From: JBBDIK01 sp964640385
GTDB lineage: Bacteria > Actinomycetota > UBA4738 > JBBDHU01
DNA length: 40,767 bases
Assembly (NCBI GenBank): GCA_964640385.1
Contig: CAZXFL010000017.1
Location: 1-40,767 of the forward strand
Direction: 5' to 3'
Positions 31,227-39,703 of the stretch are shown here, one piece after another (position 1 is the first letter of the stretch; every line of letters starts with the position of its first letter). The position numbers were made by a program, and so were the translations under genes. The notes under the pieces are model-generated. The model saw only the letters and a list, made by a program, of their open reading frames with translations. It was not told the origin of the DNA and made no database searches.

Positions 31227-32212
31227 CGCCGGTACTGCTCGCCGCTGAAGCGCTCGAGCTTCTCGAAGTTGTGCTGGCCCTCGATCCGCCGGACCGTCCC
31301 GCTGCGCGACCGCATCACGATCGACGACGTGCGAGCACCGTCCTCCGTGTACTTGACGCCCTTGACGAGCGCGCCGTCGGTGATGCCCGTCGCCGCGAAG
31401 AACACGTCGTCGCCGCTGCACAGATCATTCGTGGTTAGGACCGCGTCGAGGTCGAACCCGTCATCCAGCAGGGCCTGCCGCTCCTCATCGTTCCGCGGGT
31501 ATAGCTTGCCTTGCACCGCTCCTGCGAGACACTTGAGCGCGCTGGCGGCGACGACGCCTTCGGGCGTTCCACCGATCCCCATGAGGATGTCGATGCCGGC
31601 CTTGGGACGCGCGGCGGCGATAGCGGGGGCGACGTCGCCGTCGGTGATCTGCAGGACCCGGGCGCCGGCGGCCCGGCATTCGGCGACCATCTCCTCGTGG
31701 CGCGGGCGCTGCAGGATCACCACCGAGATCTCCTCCGGGCGAACGCCCTTGGCCTTCGCGACGGCCAGGATGTTCTCGGTGGGCGACGCGGTGATATCGA
31801 TGACGTCGGCGGCCTCAGGTCCGACCGCGATCTTCTCCATGTAGACGGCGGCCCCCGGGAAGAACATGGAGCCGCGTTCGGCCACAGCGATGACCGAAAG
31901 CGCGTTCGGTTGGCCCACCGAGGTCAGTGTCGTGCCGTCGATGGGGTCGACAGCGATGTCGACGGCCGGACCGTCGCCGGATCCGACCTTCTCGCCGTTG
32001 AACAGCATCGGGGCTTCGTCCTTCTCGCCCTCGCCGATGACGACCACGCCGTCCATATCGACGGTGTCGAGCATCTTGCGCATCGCATCGACGGCCGCAC
32101 CGTCGGCGGTGTTCTTGTCGCCGCGGCCGACCCAGCGACCGGCGGCGAGCGCAGCGGCTTCGGTCACGCGGACGAGTTCCATGGCCAGGTTGCGGTCGGG
32201 TTTCATCGACAT
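31223..32212 (-). CDS. glpX: Class II fructose-1,6-bisphosphatase
   Basis: A 329-residue metal-dependent phosphatase that converts fructose-1,6-bisphosphate to fructose-6-phosphate in gluconeogenesis. Motifs are GEGEKDEAPML and DPIDGTT (89-95; metal-binding acidic residues), ILQRPRHEEM, and GIGGTPEGV. GlpX is the usual FBPase of Actinobacteria. It begins with an ATG overlapping the gpsA stop (TGATG), so the two form an operon that joins triose phosphate and glycerol phosphate metabolism. Confidence 0.95.
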   Translation of the reverse strand: MSMKPDRNLAMELVRVTEAAALAAGRWVGRGDKNTADGAAVDAMRKMLDTVDMDGVVVIGEGEKDEAPMLFNGEKVGSGDGPAVDIAVDPIDGTTLTSVGQPNALSVIAVAERGSMFFPGAAVYMEKIAVGPEAADVIDITASPTENILAVAKAKGVRPEEISVVILQRPRHEEMVAECRAAGARVLQITDGDVAPAIAAARPKAGIDILMGIGGTPEGVVAASALKCLAGAVQGKLYPRNDEERQALLDDGFDLDAVLTTNDLCSGDDVFFAATGITDGALVKGVKYTEDGARTSSIVMRSRSGTVRRIEGQHNFEKLERFSGEQYRR

Positions 32213-33204
32213 CAGCGGAGCACCTCCAGGAGGGTTCGGGGGTCGCCGCCCTTGAGCAGCACCCGGAAGATCGCGGTGTGGAACGGCAGCTCCATCGTGT
32301 GTTCGATGGCCAGGCGACGCACGTCGCGGGCTGAGTCCACGCCCTCGACCGTCATGCCGCGTTCCTGCATGTCGTGGAGCGTCGTCATCGGGTCGCCGCC
32401 GGCGCCGACCAACTCGCCGTAGAGCCGGTTCCGCCCGCCGAGGCCCGTGACCAGGATGTCACCGAGACCCGCCAGGCCCATGGCCGTTTCCCAACGACCG
32501 CCGAGCGCCTGGATGAACTCGGCTACCTCGGTGATCCCCTTCGTGAACAGCGCCGCCTTCGCGTTCTTGAAGTCCTCGGACAGGGTCTGCCCGAGGCCGT
32601 CGAGCAGGCCCATGCCGATGGCGGTCACGTTCTTGGCCACGGAACAGAATTCCAGGCCGGGTAGGTCGTCGGTGTAGACGATCTGATAGTTCGCGTCCTC
32701 GACGATAGCGCCGCCGATCATGGCGGCCTCGACCGTAGTTCCGCCCCACACCGCGGCGGTCGGGAGCCCCTGCGCCAGCTCGGCGGCCAGGCACGGTCCG
32801 CCGATCGCGGCGACCGGGGTACCGGGGAACTCCTCGGCGTAGACCTGGGAGGTGCGCTTGCCGGTGTCGTTCTCCAAGCCCTTGGCGACCGACACGACCA
32901 GGCGCAGGCCGCTCACCGAGTCCTCGACCATCTTGGCCAGCGAACGCGCGCCGGTGCTGGATGCCGCCATGATCGCGACCTCGCACCCGGCCGCGGCGGC
33001 CGCCAGGTCGTCGGGGCCGAAGACCGGGAGGCGTTCGGGGAGGTGTTCGGGCAGCGCCGGGTGCTTCCCGTCGCCGCGGATCGCGCGGAGGGCCGGTTCG
33101 TCCACCGGGTTTGCCCACAGGGCGGCATCGGCGCCCAGGCGCGTGGCGTGCATCGCCATGGCCGTGCCCATCGCTCCCGCCCCGAAGACGGTCACCTGCG
33201 CCAT
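32212..33204 (-). CDS. gpsA: Glycerol-3-phosphate dehydrogenase [NAD(P)+]
   Basis: A 330-residue enzyme that reduces dihydroxyacetone phosphate to sn-glycerol-3-phosphate for phospholipid synthesis. Rossmann motif VTVFGAGAMGTAMA (4-17), GGPCLAAELA, catalytic Lys191 in VAKNVTAIGMG, Asp249 in GLGDILVT, and the GRNR phosphate-binding motif just after are all present. The start is an ATG 6 bases after TATCGT (leaderless). It is coupled to glpX and divergent from an FMN hydroxyacid oxidase. Confidence 0.94.
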   Translation of the reverse strand: MAQVTVFGAGAMGTAMAMHATRLGADAALWANPVDEPALRAIRGDGKHPALPEHLPERLPVFGPDDLAAAAAGCEVAIMAASSTGARSLAKMVEDSVSGLRLVVSVAKGLENDTGKRTSQVYAEEFPGTPVAAIGGPCLAAELAQGLPTAAVWGGTTVEAAMIGGAIVEDANYQIVYTDDLPGLEFCSVAKNVTAIGMGLLDGLGQTLSEDFKNAKAALFTKGITEVAEFIQALGGRWETAMGLAGLGDILVTGLGGRNRLYGELVGAGGDPMTTLHDMQERGMTVEGVDSARDVRRLAIEHTMELPFHTAIFRVLLKGGDPRTLLEVLR

Positions 33205-33210
33205 GGCGCC

Positions 33211-33216
33211 ACGATA
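33211..33216 (-). promoter_or_regulatory. -10 element, leaderless start of gpsA
   Basis: TATCGT on the minus strand, 6 bases before the ATG at 33204. It lies 31 bases from the plus-strand TAGGCT, so two promoters fit in 58 bases. Confidence 0.42.
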
Positions 33217-33247
33217 CCCGAGCCGGTGGCGCGCCCGACGGCCGCGG

Positions 33248-33253
33248 TAGGCT
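33248..33253 (+). promoter_or_regulatory. -10 element, leaderless start of the hydroxyacid oxidase gene
   Basis: TAGGCT, 9 bases before the GTG at 33263, no ribosome site. Confidence 0.42.
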
Positions 33254-33262
33254 GGGCGCGCC

Positions 33263-34354
33263 GTGGGAACCTTCGCCTCGATCGACGACGTCCAGCGCCA
33301 CGCCGAGCAGGCCCTGCCCCAGATGGTCTACGACTACTACGCGGGCGGTGCCGGTGACGAGTGGACGCTGCGTCAGAACCGCGAGGCGTTCGAAGGATAC
33401 GTGCTGCGGCCTCGGGTCCTGGTCGATGTCTCTGAGAGGAACACGTCGACGCGGGTGCTCGGCACGGCGATCGATACCCCGATCTTGGTCGCGCCGACCG
33501 CGTTCCAGCGCATGGCGCATCCGGAGGGCGAGGTCGCCACGGCGCGTGCCGCCGCGGGGGCCGGCACCATCATGACGCTGTCGACGATCGCATCGTCCTC
33601 GATCGAGGAGGTGGCCGCGGCCGCGCCCGGCGCCCCGCAGTGGTTCCAGCTCTACGTCTACAAGGACCGGGGGGTGACGAAGGAGCTGGTGGAGCGGGCG
33701 GAGGCGGCCGACTATCGAGCGCTCGTCCTGACGGTCGACACGCCGGTCCTCGGGCTCCGCGACCGGGACACGCTGAACCGGTTCGTGCTCCCCGAGGGGG
33801 TGGAACTCGCGAACCTCGCGGGGCTCGGTCACGGCACGACGTTGCCGGAGACCGAAGGGTCGGGCTTGTTCGCATGGGTGTCGTCGCTGCAGGACGCCTC
33901 GGTGACGTGGGACGACGTGGCATGGCTTCGGTCTATCTCGGACGTCCCGGTCATCCTGAAAGGGATCCTCACTGCGGAGGACGCCAGGCTCGCGGTCGAG
34001 AACGGTTTCGAGGCGATCGTCGTGTCGAACCACGGGGGCCGCCAGCTTGATGGATCCCCGGCGACGATCAGCGTCCTTCCCGAGGTCGTCGAGGCGATCG
34101 ACGGACGTCTCGAGGTCTACGTTGACGGCGGCGTGCGCCGGGGGAGCGACGTGCTGAAAGCGCTGGCGCTCGGTGCCCGGGCCGTCATGGTCGGGCGACC
34201 GGTACTCTGGGGGTTGGCGGCGGACGGTGAGGGCGGCGTCTCGATCGTCCTGGATATGCTCCGGCACGAGTTCGACGTGGCGATGGCCATCGCCGGGTGT
34301 CGCGACGTCGGTGCGATCACGCGCGATCACGTCGCGCGGGTGGGGGACCGATGA
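33263..34354 (+). CDS. FMN-dependent alpha-hydroxy-acid oxidase/dehydrogenase
   Basis: A 363-residue (beta/alpha)8 flavoenzyme of the glycolate oxidase/lactate dehydrogenase (LldD) family, oxidising an L-2-hydroxyacid to the keto acid. Conserved points are Tyr25 in YDYYAGGAGDEWTL, PILVAPTAFQRMAHPEGE, FQLYVYKDR, Lys233 (VILKGI), and the catalytic His257 with Arg260 in VSNHGGRQLDG. FMN phosphate site YVDGGVRRGSDVLKALALGA follows. The substrate (lactate, glycolate, mandelate and others) is not fixed. ATGA overlap joins it to the PHP gene. Confidence 0.92.
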   Translation: MGTFASIDDVQRHAEQALPQMVYDYYAGGAGDEWTLRQNREAFEGYVLRPRVLVDVSERNTSTRVLGTAIDTPILVAPTAFQRMAHPEGEVATARAAAGAGTIMTLSTIASSSIEEVAAAAPGAPQWFQLYVYKDRGVTKELVERAEAADYRALVLTVDTPVLGLRDRDTLNRFVLPEGVELANLAGLGHGTTLPETEGSGLFAWVSSLQDASVTWDDVAWLRSISDVPVILKGILTAEDARLAVENGFEAIVVSNHGGRQLDGSPATISVLPEVVEAIDGRLEVYVDGGVRRGSDVLKALALGARAVMVGRPVLWGLAADGEGGVSIVLDMLRHEFDVAMAIAGCRDVGAITRDHVARVGDR

Positions 34355-35184
34355 GCATCGACCTGCACACGCATTCGTCGTACTCGGACGGCACGTTCAC
34401 GCCGAGCGAGATCGCCGACCTCGCGTCGGAACGCGGACTCGCGGTCTGGGCGCTCACCGATCACGACACGACGGCCGGACTGGCGGAGGCCGCCGACGCC
34501 GCGGTCGCCCGGGAGATCGAGCTAGTGCCGGGGGTGGAGTTCTCGGCATCGCTGGACGGTGGCAGCATCCATGTGCTCGCCTACTGGCCGGATCCCCAGG
34601 ACGAGGAGTTCGCCGCCGAGCTGCAGCGCTTGCACGACGAGCGATTCCGCCGCGGCGAGCGCATGGTCGAGAAGTTGCAGGCGCTCGGGCATCCGATCTC
34701 GTTCGACCGGGTGCGCGAGATCGCCGAGGGCGACAACATCGTGCGACCGCACATCGCGCAGGCGTTGGCCGAGGCGGGCGTTGTTGAAACGCCGGCGGAC
34801 GCGTTCACCGCGGAGCTGATCGCCGACGGCGGGAAGGCGGACGTGCCCAAGCACGCGCTGCACCCGGTTGAGGCGGTCGGTCTGATCCGGCGCGCCGGCG
34901 GGGCATGCGTGCTCGCCCATCCGGGGATGTGGGGCCGTCAGGGCGCCGTCCCCGACAAGCTGATCGAGCAGATGGCCGCGGCAGGGATGGCGGGTCTGGA
35001 GGTCGACCATCCCGATCACGATGAAGAGGCGAGGTCCAAGTACGGGGCGATCGCGGAGGCACTGGACCTCGTTCGCACCGGGTCGTCCGACTGCCACGGC
35101 ACGAGGTACGAGCCGATCCGGCTCGGCACTGAGACGACGACCCCAGGGACGTTCGACGAGCTGAAGCTCCGCGCGGGCCGCTAG
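34351..35184 (+). CDS. PHP-domain phosphoesterase (YciV/RNase AM-like)
   Basis: A 277-residue metal-dependent phosphoesterase: DLHTHSSYSDGTFTPSEI (HxH motif, His6 and His8), WALTDHDT, VPGVEFSA, the mobile insert NIVRPHIAQAL, VLAHPG, and SSDCHG near the end. Homologues remove the 3'-phosphate from nucleotide 3',5'-bisphosphates (pAp) and trim RNA 5' ends. It starts by ATGA overlap with the oxidase stop. The pairing with a hydroxyacid oxidase gives no obvious pathway. Confidence 0.9.
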   Translation: MSIDLHTHSSYSDGTFTPSEIADLASERGLAVWALTDHDTTAGLAEAADAAVAREIELVPGVEFSASLDGGSIHVLAYWPDPQDEEFAAELQRLHDERFRRGERMVEKLQALGHPISFDRVREIAEGDNIVRPHIAQALAEAGVVETPADAFTAELIADGGKADVPKHALHPVEAVGLIRRAGGACVLAHPGMWGRQGAVPDKLIEQMAAAGMAGLEVDHPDHDEEARSKYGAIAEALDLVRTGSSDCHGTRYEPIRLGTETTTPGTFDELKLRAGR

Positions 35185-35201
35185 CCTCCGGCGTCCGGCG
35201 C

Positions 35202-35615
35202 TCACTTCACGCGGGTCGGACGCCAAACCCCCCACAGGAAGATCGATCCGATCACGACGTAGATGCCGAGCAGGACGAGCACCAACGCCAGCGCAGGCCG
35301 TCCGTAGAAGGCGCCGGCCGCCTGTGACGCGCCGTACAGCGCGAGGCCCCCGATCACGAACAGGGCCGTCCAGATGAGGCGCCCGACGAGCCCGAACTGG
35401 TAGGGGCCCGGACGAGTCACCGAGGTCTCGGGGGCCGGATAGACTTCGGGCGCCCTCGGTTCGGCGTCCTGATCGGAGCCGGGCTGACCGGTATCGTCGG
35501 CAGCGGGCGGCGGTCCCGTTCCCGGGGGCACGACGGGCGTGAGGCACTGTCCGCACCACTCGGCATCCGGGCCGAGCGCTGCGCCACAGACGCGGCAGGC
35601 GTCAGTCGTTTCCAT
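35202..35615 (-). CDS. Zinc-ribbon membrane protein, function unknown
   Basis: A 137-residue protein. The N-terminal zinc ribbon has CRVC and CGQC (Cys7, 10, 21, 24), then a disordered Pro/Glu/Asp-rich linker (about 28-68), and two membrane helices (LIWTALFVIGGLALYG and LALVLVLLGIYVVIGSIFLW) with a short basic tail. No enzyme motif is visible; such proteins are often sensors or scaffolds. The ATG at 35615 follows TATAAA by 8 bases. Confidence 0.78.
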   Translation of the reverse strand: METTDACRVCGAALGPDAEWCGQCLTPVVPPGTGPPPAADDTGQPGSDQDAEPRAPEVYPAPETSVTRPGPYQFGLVGRLIWTALFVIGGLALYGASQAAGAFYGRPALALVLVLLGIYVVIGSIFLWGVWRPTRVK

Positions 35616-35623
35616 GTAGGACC

Positions 35624-35629
35624 TTTATA
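35624..35629 (-). promoter_or_regulatory. -10 element, leaderless start of the zinc-ribbon gene
   Basis: TATAAA on the minus strand, 8 bases before the ATG at 35615. It is the best -10 match in the window, standing out from the GC-rich surroundings. Confidence 0.5.
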
Positions 35630-35669
35630 CCCCGGCGATCCCGCGGATCCCGGTGCGGCTCTCGGCGCG

Positions 35670-36299
35670 TTAGCTCGAGCGCAGGTCGGTGAGGCTGTAC
35701 GCGTCCTGCGTCTCTCCGTGCGGGTTCACGCGGACCGCGCCGAGGGGCTGCGCGGTGGCCAGATGGTCGGTCCGGGCGTGGACGGTCTCAGAGAAGAAGA
35801 TCTGTCCGGGACCGGCGAAATCCTTGAGTTTCGCCGCGCACATCCTGATCGTGCCGACGGCGTCGAACGGCACTCCGTCCGGGGTCCAGCTCGCCACGAC
35901 CTCCCCGGCATCGACGCCGGTCCCCACCCGGAACTGGTGCTCGGGTGGCGCCGGTGATTGCGCGCGGGAGACGGCGCGACGGATCGCGACGGCGGCATCC
36001 AGGGCGCGGATCGGTCCGGTCGGTCCTTCGAACGCAGCCGTGACGGTCGGCTGGATCGCTCCTCCCTCGACGGTGATGTCGGTCGCTCCCCGCTGGCCGA
36101 GCACCTCCAAGACGCGGTCGATCGACGCGGATAGTGACTGCTGCGCCCGCTGCTCCCCGATGTGTTCGACGATGTCGTTCCACCCGCGGAGTTCGGCCAT
36201 GACGATCGTGAGCGCGCGGTCCGGGCCGACGGCATCGCCGAGCTGCGGCTGGGCCCCGCTTCCCGGGAAGGGGATCACGTTGTCGTCGTCTGGGGGCAT
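35670..36299 (-). CDS. Degenerate nucleotide-cyclase-homology-domain protein (copy 2)
   Basis: A 209-residue protein beginning MPPDDDNVIPFPGSG, then a class III cyclase-like domain. LTIVMAELRGWNDIVEHIG matches the canonical FADIRGFT strand with Asp replaced by Glu36. RVGTGVDAGEVVASWTP matches GIHxGEVVxG, and FDAVGTIRMCAAKLKDFAG then PGQIFFSETVHART match YxxxGxxVNxAARLxxxAxPGxIxxS. The second metal Asp and the transition-state Asn (Met here) are lost, so cyclisation is unlikely. It follows the CBS gene by 13 bases with GAAGGGGGG as ribosome site. CBS domains bind adenine nucleotides, so the pair could form a nucleotide-sensing unit (inference). Confidence 0.75.
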   Translation of the reverse strand: MPPDDDNVIPFPGSGAQPQLGDAVGPDRALTIVMAELRGWNDIVEHIGEQRAQQSLSASIDRVLEVLGQRGATDITVEGGAIQPTVTAAFEGPTGPIRALDAAVAIRRAVSRAQSPAPPEHQFRVGTGVDAGEVVASWTPDGVPFDAVGTIRMCAAKLKDFAGPGQIFFSETVHARTDHLATAQPLGAVRVNPHGETQDAYSLTDLRSS

Positions 36300-36312
36300 G
36301 GCCCCCCTTCCT

Positions 36313-36768
36313 TCAGGTCCGGTGGTGTACCTGCACCGCGGCGTGCATCGCCTGGTTCGCGCGTTCCATGTCGGGGAGTTCGTGGCCCGCGGTGAGCTCG
36401 TCGAGGGCCCAGCGCCACAGGTCGCGGATCGACACGATGCCGGCGAGTTGCCCACGATGCAGCACCGGGAGATGGCGGATCCCCTTCTCGGCCATGATGG
36501 CCGCCGCCTCGCCGACGTCGGTGCGCGGTTCGACCGTCGTCAGGTCGCGCGTCATCCGTTCGATCAGGGGCGTCTCCTTCGGATCGAGCCCGTCCGCCAC
36601 GAGGTTCACCAGGTCGCGCTCCGTCACGATCCCGGCGATGGCGCCGTCGGCGTCGACGACGAGCACCGAGGCGATCCGGTGGTCGTGCAGGACCTGGGCC
36701 GCGTCGGCGAATGTGCTGTCGATCGGGCACGTCTTCACGCCGGGGGTCATGATGTCGCCGACCTGCAT
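36313..36768 (-). CDS. Tandem CBS-domain protein
   Basis: A 151-residue protein made of two CBS motifs: VGDIMTPGVKTCPIDSTFAD to GIVTERDLVNLVAD (about 3-59), and IERMTRDLTTVEPRTDVGEA to GIVSIRDLWRWAL (about 68-122). A helical tail follows. Stand-alone CBS pairs bind AMP, ATP or related ligands and regulate partners. A GAGGAGGAG ribosome site precedes the ATG, with TAGGCT as -10. First gene of the CBS / cyclase-homology operon. Confidence 0.92.
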   Translation of the reverse strand: MQVGDIMTPGVKTCPIDSTFADAAQVLHDHRIASVLVVDADGAIAGIVTERDLVNLVADGLDPKETPLIERMTRDLTTVEPRTDVGEAAAIMAEKGIRHLPVLHRGQLAGIVSIRDLWRWALDELTAGHELPDMERANQAMHAAVQVHHRT

Positions 36769-36791
36769 GGCTCCTCCTCGCTGGGCCCCTC

Positions 36792-36797
36792 AGCCTA
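36792..36797 (-). promoter_or_regulatory. -10 element for the CBS gene
   Basis: TAGGCT on the minus strand, 23 bases before the ATG at 36768. Unlike other copies of this hexamer, it is followed by a leader with a ribosome site. Confidence 0.42.
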
Positions 36798-36848
36798 CCC
36801 CTACAGCACGGGACGGCGCGACCCCGATGCCGCGCGCGTCGACGCCCT

Positions 36849-38198
36849 TCAGTGGTCGCTCACGCTGGAGAACCGGAACCCGTCGATGGCGAGTGCCGGG
36901 ACCAGCGAGGACGAGAAGAAGAACTCGCTGGCCAGTTCGAGGTCGCGCCCGATCGACCGGGTGTTCATCAGCGCATCGAGGATCGACTGCGTGAACCGGA
37001 GGTTCTTCACCGGGTAGGCGATCTGGCCGTCCTCGATCATGAAGGTCCCGTCCCGGGTCATCCCGGTGATGATCGACGCCGTCGGGTCCACCACGTTCGA
37101 ATAGTGGAATCGGGTGACGAGCAAACCGCGTTCGGTGGACGCGATCAGTTCCTCGGCGGATGCATCTCCGGGTGTCATCCGGACGTTTAGGGGGAACGGG
37201 CCCTCGGGCTCGGGTGGCGGGAGTGCATGGCCCGTCGAGGAGGTGCCGGACTGTTTCGCGGTGCGTCGATCGGTCACCCCGCCGGCGAACACACCGTCGC
37301 TGATCAGGTCGACGCGCCGGCGCGGCGTTCCCTCGAAGTCGAACGGGAGGCCGAGCGTGCGGGGGTCCAGCGCATCGTCGGTCATCGAGATGGCGGTGGC
37401 GGCGACCCGTTCTCCTTGCTTCCCGGAGAGGCACGAGCGGTCTTCAAGAAGCGCGCGCCCGCCGAAGCCGAGGTAGGACAGGAACCCGACCAGCGTCGAG
37501 GTGGCCGCGGGTTCCAGGACGACGTCGTACTCGCCGGCTGCGATCTCTCGCGGGTTCCGGCTCGCGACGGCTTTCGACGCGGCACGCTCGCCGACCGCAC
37601 CCGCGTCGATGTCGTCGACCCGACCCGCGAACGTCTCCGCGAAGCCCGTCCCGCCGTCGCCACCCGCGATGACGGTGTTGATCGACGCCTGCGTCGTCGG
37701 CTCGTAGCAGAACTGGCCCTCGGTCGACAGGAGAGCGACCTCCATGGCGCCCGTCTCGTGTGCGCCGGCCGCGTGGAACCCGTCGGGGCACGCGGCGACC
37801 AGGCGCGCCACCGCATCCGCGCGGGCTTCCGGCGTCACGGAGGCGGTCGCTTCATCGAAGGCGAGTTTCTCCTCGGCCGGTGCCGCCGGCGCGAGGCCAG
37901 GCCAGTCCGGATCCGGTGCGGCGACCATCGCCATCTCGCGGGCTTGCTTGGCGGCTCGCACCGCACCTTCGGGGGTCAGATCGTTCGTCGCGGCGACGGC
38001 GGTCCGCCCGCCCGCCACTACGCGGACCCGGAGCTCGGTGTCCTCGCTCCAGGTGCTCTGGTGGATGGCCGATCCGGCGAACCGGGTGAGCCCGCCCCAC
38101 TCGTGCATCAGCAGTACCTCGACGCCATCGACCTTGCCGAGGTCGAGTGCCGTTCCCGCCACGCGCCGGATCTCGTCGGGGCCGATGAGTCCGGCCAT
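36849..38198 (-). CDS. tldE: TldE/PmbA-type subunit of the TldD/TldE protease
   Basis: A 449-residue TldE (PmbA) homologue. It forms a heterodimer with TldD that degrades unfolded peptides or matures modified peptides; TldE has no HExxH site, as expected. Landmarks are the VEVLLMHEWGGLTRFAGSAIHQS N-terminal domain, GEYDVVLEPAATSTLVGFL, GLPFDFEGTPRRRVDLISDGVF, the GTSSTGHA loop, and late IEDGQIAYPVKNLRFTQSI. The ATG at 38198 overlaps the tldD stop (TGATG); the frame extends upstream but inside tldD. Confidence 0.92.
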   Translation of the reverse strand: MAGLIGPDEIRRVAGTALDLGKVDGVEVLLMHEWGGLTRFAGSAIHQSTWSEDTELRVRVVAGGRTAVAATNDLTPEGAVRAAKQAREMAMVAAPDPDWPGLAPAAPAEEKLAFDEATASVTPEARADAVARLVAACPDGFHAAGAHETGAMEVALLSTEGQFCYEPTTQASINTVIAGGDGGTGFAETFAGRVDDIDAGAVGERAASKAVASRNPREIAAGEYDVVLEPAATSTLVGFLSYLGFGGRALLEDRSCLSGKQGERVAATAISMTDDALDPRTLGLPFDFEGTPRRRVDLISDGVFAGGVTDRRTAKQSGTSSTGHALPPPEPEGPFPLNVRMTPGDASAEELIASTERGLLVTRFHYSNVVDPTASIITGMTRDGTFMIEDGQIAYPVKNLRFTQSILDALMNTRSIGRDLELASEFFFSSSLVPALAIDGFRFSSVSDH

Positions 38199-39640
38199 CA
38201 ACGTACCCCGACCTGAACGTTGCGGAAGCGGGCGGGCGCGGCGCCGTGCCCGGTGCGCGCGACCTGTCCGGGCTGGCCCTTGCCGCAGTTCGGCGTGCCC
38301 CAGAGCACCCACTCCTCACGGCCCGCGATGGCGTCGCAGCTCTGCCAGAACTCGGTCGTGATGCCCGCGTAGTTCGGGTTCTTGAGCGGCTCGGCGAGTT
38401 TGCCGTTGCGGATCCGCCAGGCGATCTCGCACCCGAACTGGAAGTTCACTCGCTTGTCGTCGATCGACCAGGACTGGTTGGTCGCCATGAAGATACCGTC
38501 GTGCGTGTCGCCGATCAGGTCAGCGAACGAGCCTTCGCCCGGTTCGATGCTCACGTTCGTCATGCGGATCAGGGGCATGCTGCTCCAGCCGTCTGCCCGC
38601 ATCGTGCCGCTGGAACCGGCCAAGCCGACGGTCGTGGCCGTTTCCCGGCTCGACATGAAGTTCTGGAAGATGCCGTCGACGATCACGGGCGTCCGCTGGG
38701 CGGGAACGCCCTCGTCGTCGTAGGCGAACGTCCCCAGTCCGCCAGAAAGCGTGGCGTCGGCGGTGACGTTGACGATGTCGCTCGCATAGCGGAGCGATCC
38801 CCGGTCCGCCGGCCGCAGGAACGACGTGCCCGCGTACGCCTCCTCCATGCCGAGCACCCGGTCGAGTTCGATCGGGTGGCCGATCGACTCGTGGATCTGG
38901 AGCTCCATCTGCCCGGAGTCCAGGATCAGGGTCGCGACCTCGCTCGGGCATTCGGCGGCCGAGAGGAGTTCGACCGCCTCGGCCGCCGTGCGTTCGGCCT
39001 CCTCGATGAGGCCGAGCCGCGGGATGTGCTCCCATCCGGCGGCCGTGATGTGACCTCGGAACGAGTTCGGGTAGGAGCGGCGCTGCATCTCGCCGTCGGC
39101 GATCGCGACCGCCTCGATCCCGCCCCCGGAGTTCGTGACGGTCTGGTCGATCGCCGCGCCCTCGCTGGAGGCGAACAGCGTGTGCCGACGGTAGAAGTCA
39201 AGGCCTGCCTCGGCGTAGGTGAGCCTCGGGACCTGCCGCATCCGGCGCGTCGCCTCCATGAGGAGCGCCACCTTCTCTTCGAGGGCGACGTTGAACGGGT
39301 CCTCCTGCATCCGGCTTGCCCAGGTGTCGACCGCGGGCTCGACCTCGGCGAGCCGGACCGGGTCCACGGGGAGCCGGGACGATGCGCGGGCGATCTCGAT
39401 CGCGAGTTGGGCGGTCTGCTCGACGTCCGCAGGCTCGAGGCTCGCGGCCGCGGCGAAGCCCCAGCAGCCGTTCACGAGGACGCGGATCCCGAGGCCCTTG
39501 GAGGTGGAGCGGTCGATGCCCTCCATCTGTTCGTTGCGCACCGTCACCGATTCGTTGTCCTCGATGACGAACCGGGCGTCGGCGTAGTCGGCACCGGCGG
39601 CTCGTGCCGCATCGACGGCTCGCTTGGCGTGTTGCAGCAC
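38198..39640 (-). CDS. tldD: TldD metalloprotease
   Basis: A 480-residue zinc protease subunit of TldD/TldE. The metal site is QIHESIGHPIELDR (HExxxH: His250, Glu251, His254), with the C-terminal ligand candidate Cys in WGTPNCGKGQPGQ. Substrate-channel segments DEGVPAQRTPVIVDGI and INFQFGC-like VNFQFGCEIAWRIRNGK are typical. The start is GTG at 39640 with GGAAGGAG upstream and a TAGAGT -10 beyond. Together with TldE it could degrade or mature small peptides; no RiPP precursor or maturase is visible in the window. Confidence 0.94.
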   Translation of the reverse strand: MLQHAKRAVDAARAAGADYADARFVIEDNESVTVRNEQMEGIDRSTSKGLGIRVLVNGCWGFAAAASLEPADVEQTAQLAIEIARASSRLPVDPVRLAEVEPAVDTWASRMQEDPFNVALEEKVALLMEATRRMRQVPRLTYAEAGLDFYRRHTLFASSEGAAIDQTVTNSGGGIEAVAIADGEMQRRSYPNSFRGHITAAGWEHIPRLGLIEEAERTAAEAVELLSAAECPSEVATLILDSGQMELQIHESIGHPIELDRVLGMEEAYAGTSFLRPADRGSLRYASDIVNVTADATLSGGLGTFAYDDEGVPAQRTPVIVDGIFQNFMSSRETATTVGLAGSSGTMRADGWSSMPLIRMTNVSIEPGEGSFADLIGDTHDGIFMATNQSWSIDDKRVNFQFGCEIAWRIRNGKLAEPLKNPNYAGITTEFWQSCDAIAGREEWVLWGTPNCGKGQPGQVARTGHGAAPARFRNVQVGVR

Positions 39641-39668
39641 CTCGGCTCCTTCCCCGCGCGAGGCGCAA

Positions 39669-39674
39669 CTCTAC
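39669..39674 (-). promoter_or_regulatory. -10 element upstream of tldD
   Basis: TAGAGT on the minus strand, followed by a leader of about 28 bases containing the GGAAGGAG ribosome site. Confidence 0.35.
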
Positions 39675-39703
39675 CTCAGCGCTGAGCACGCGGGGAGTTC
39701 AGG

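Noticed and set aside
32459..34330. 623-codon minus-strand frame across gpsA and the hydroxyacid oxidase
   Set aside because: Low-complexity Arg/Gly/Asp-rich composition, no domain, and it lies antisense or out of frame to two certain genes.
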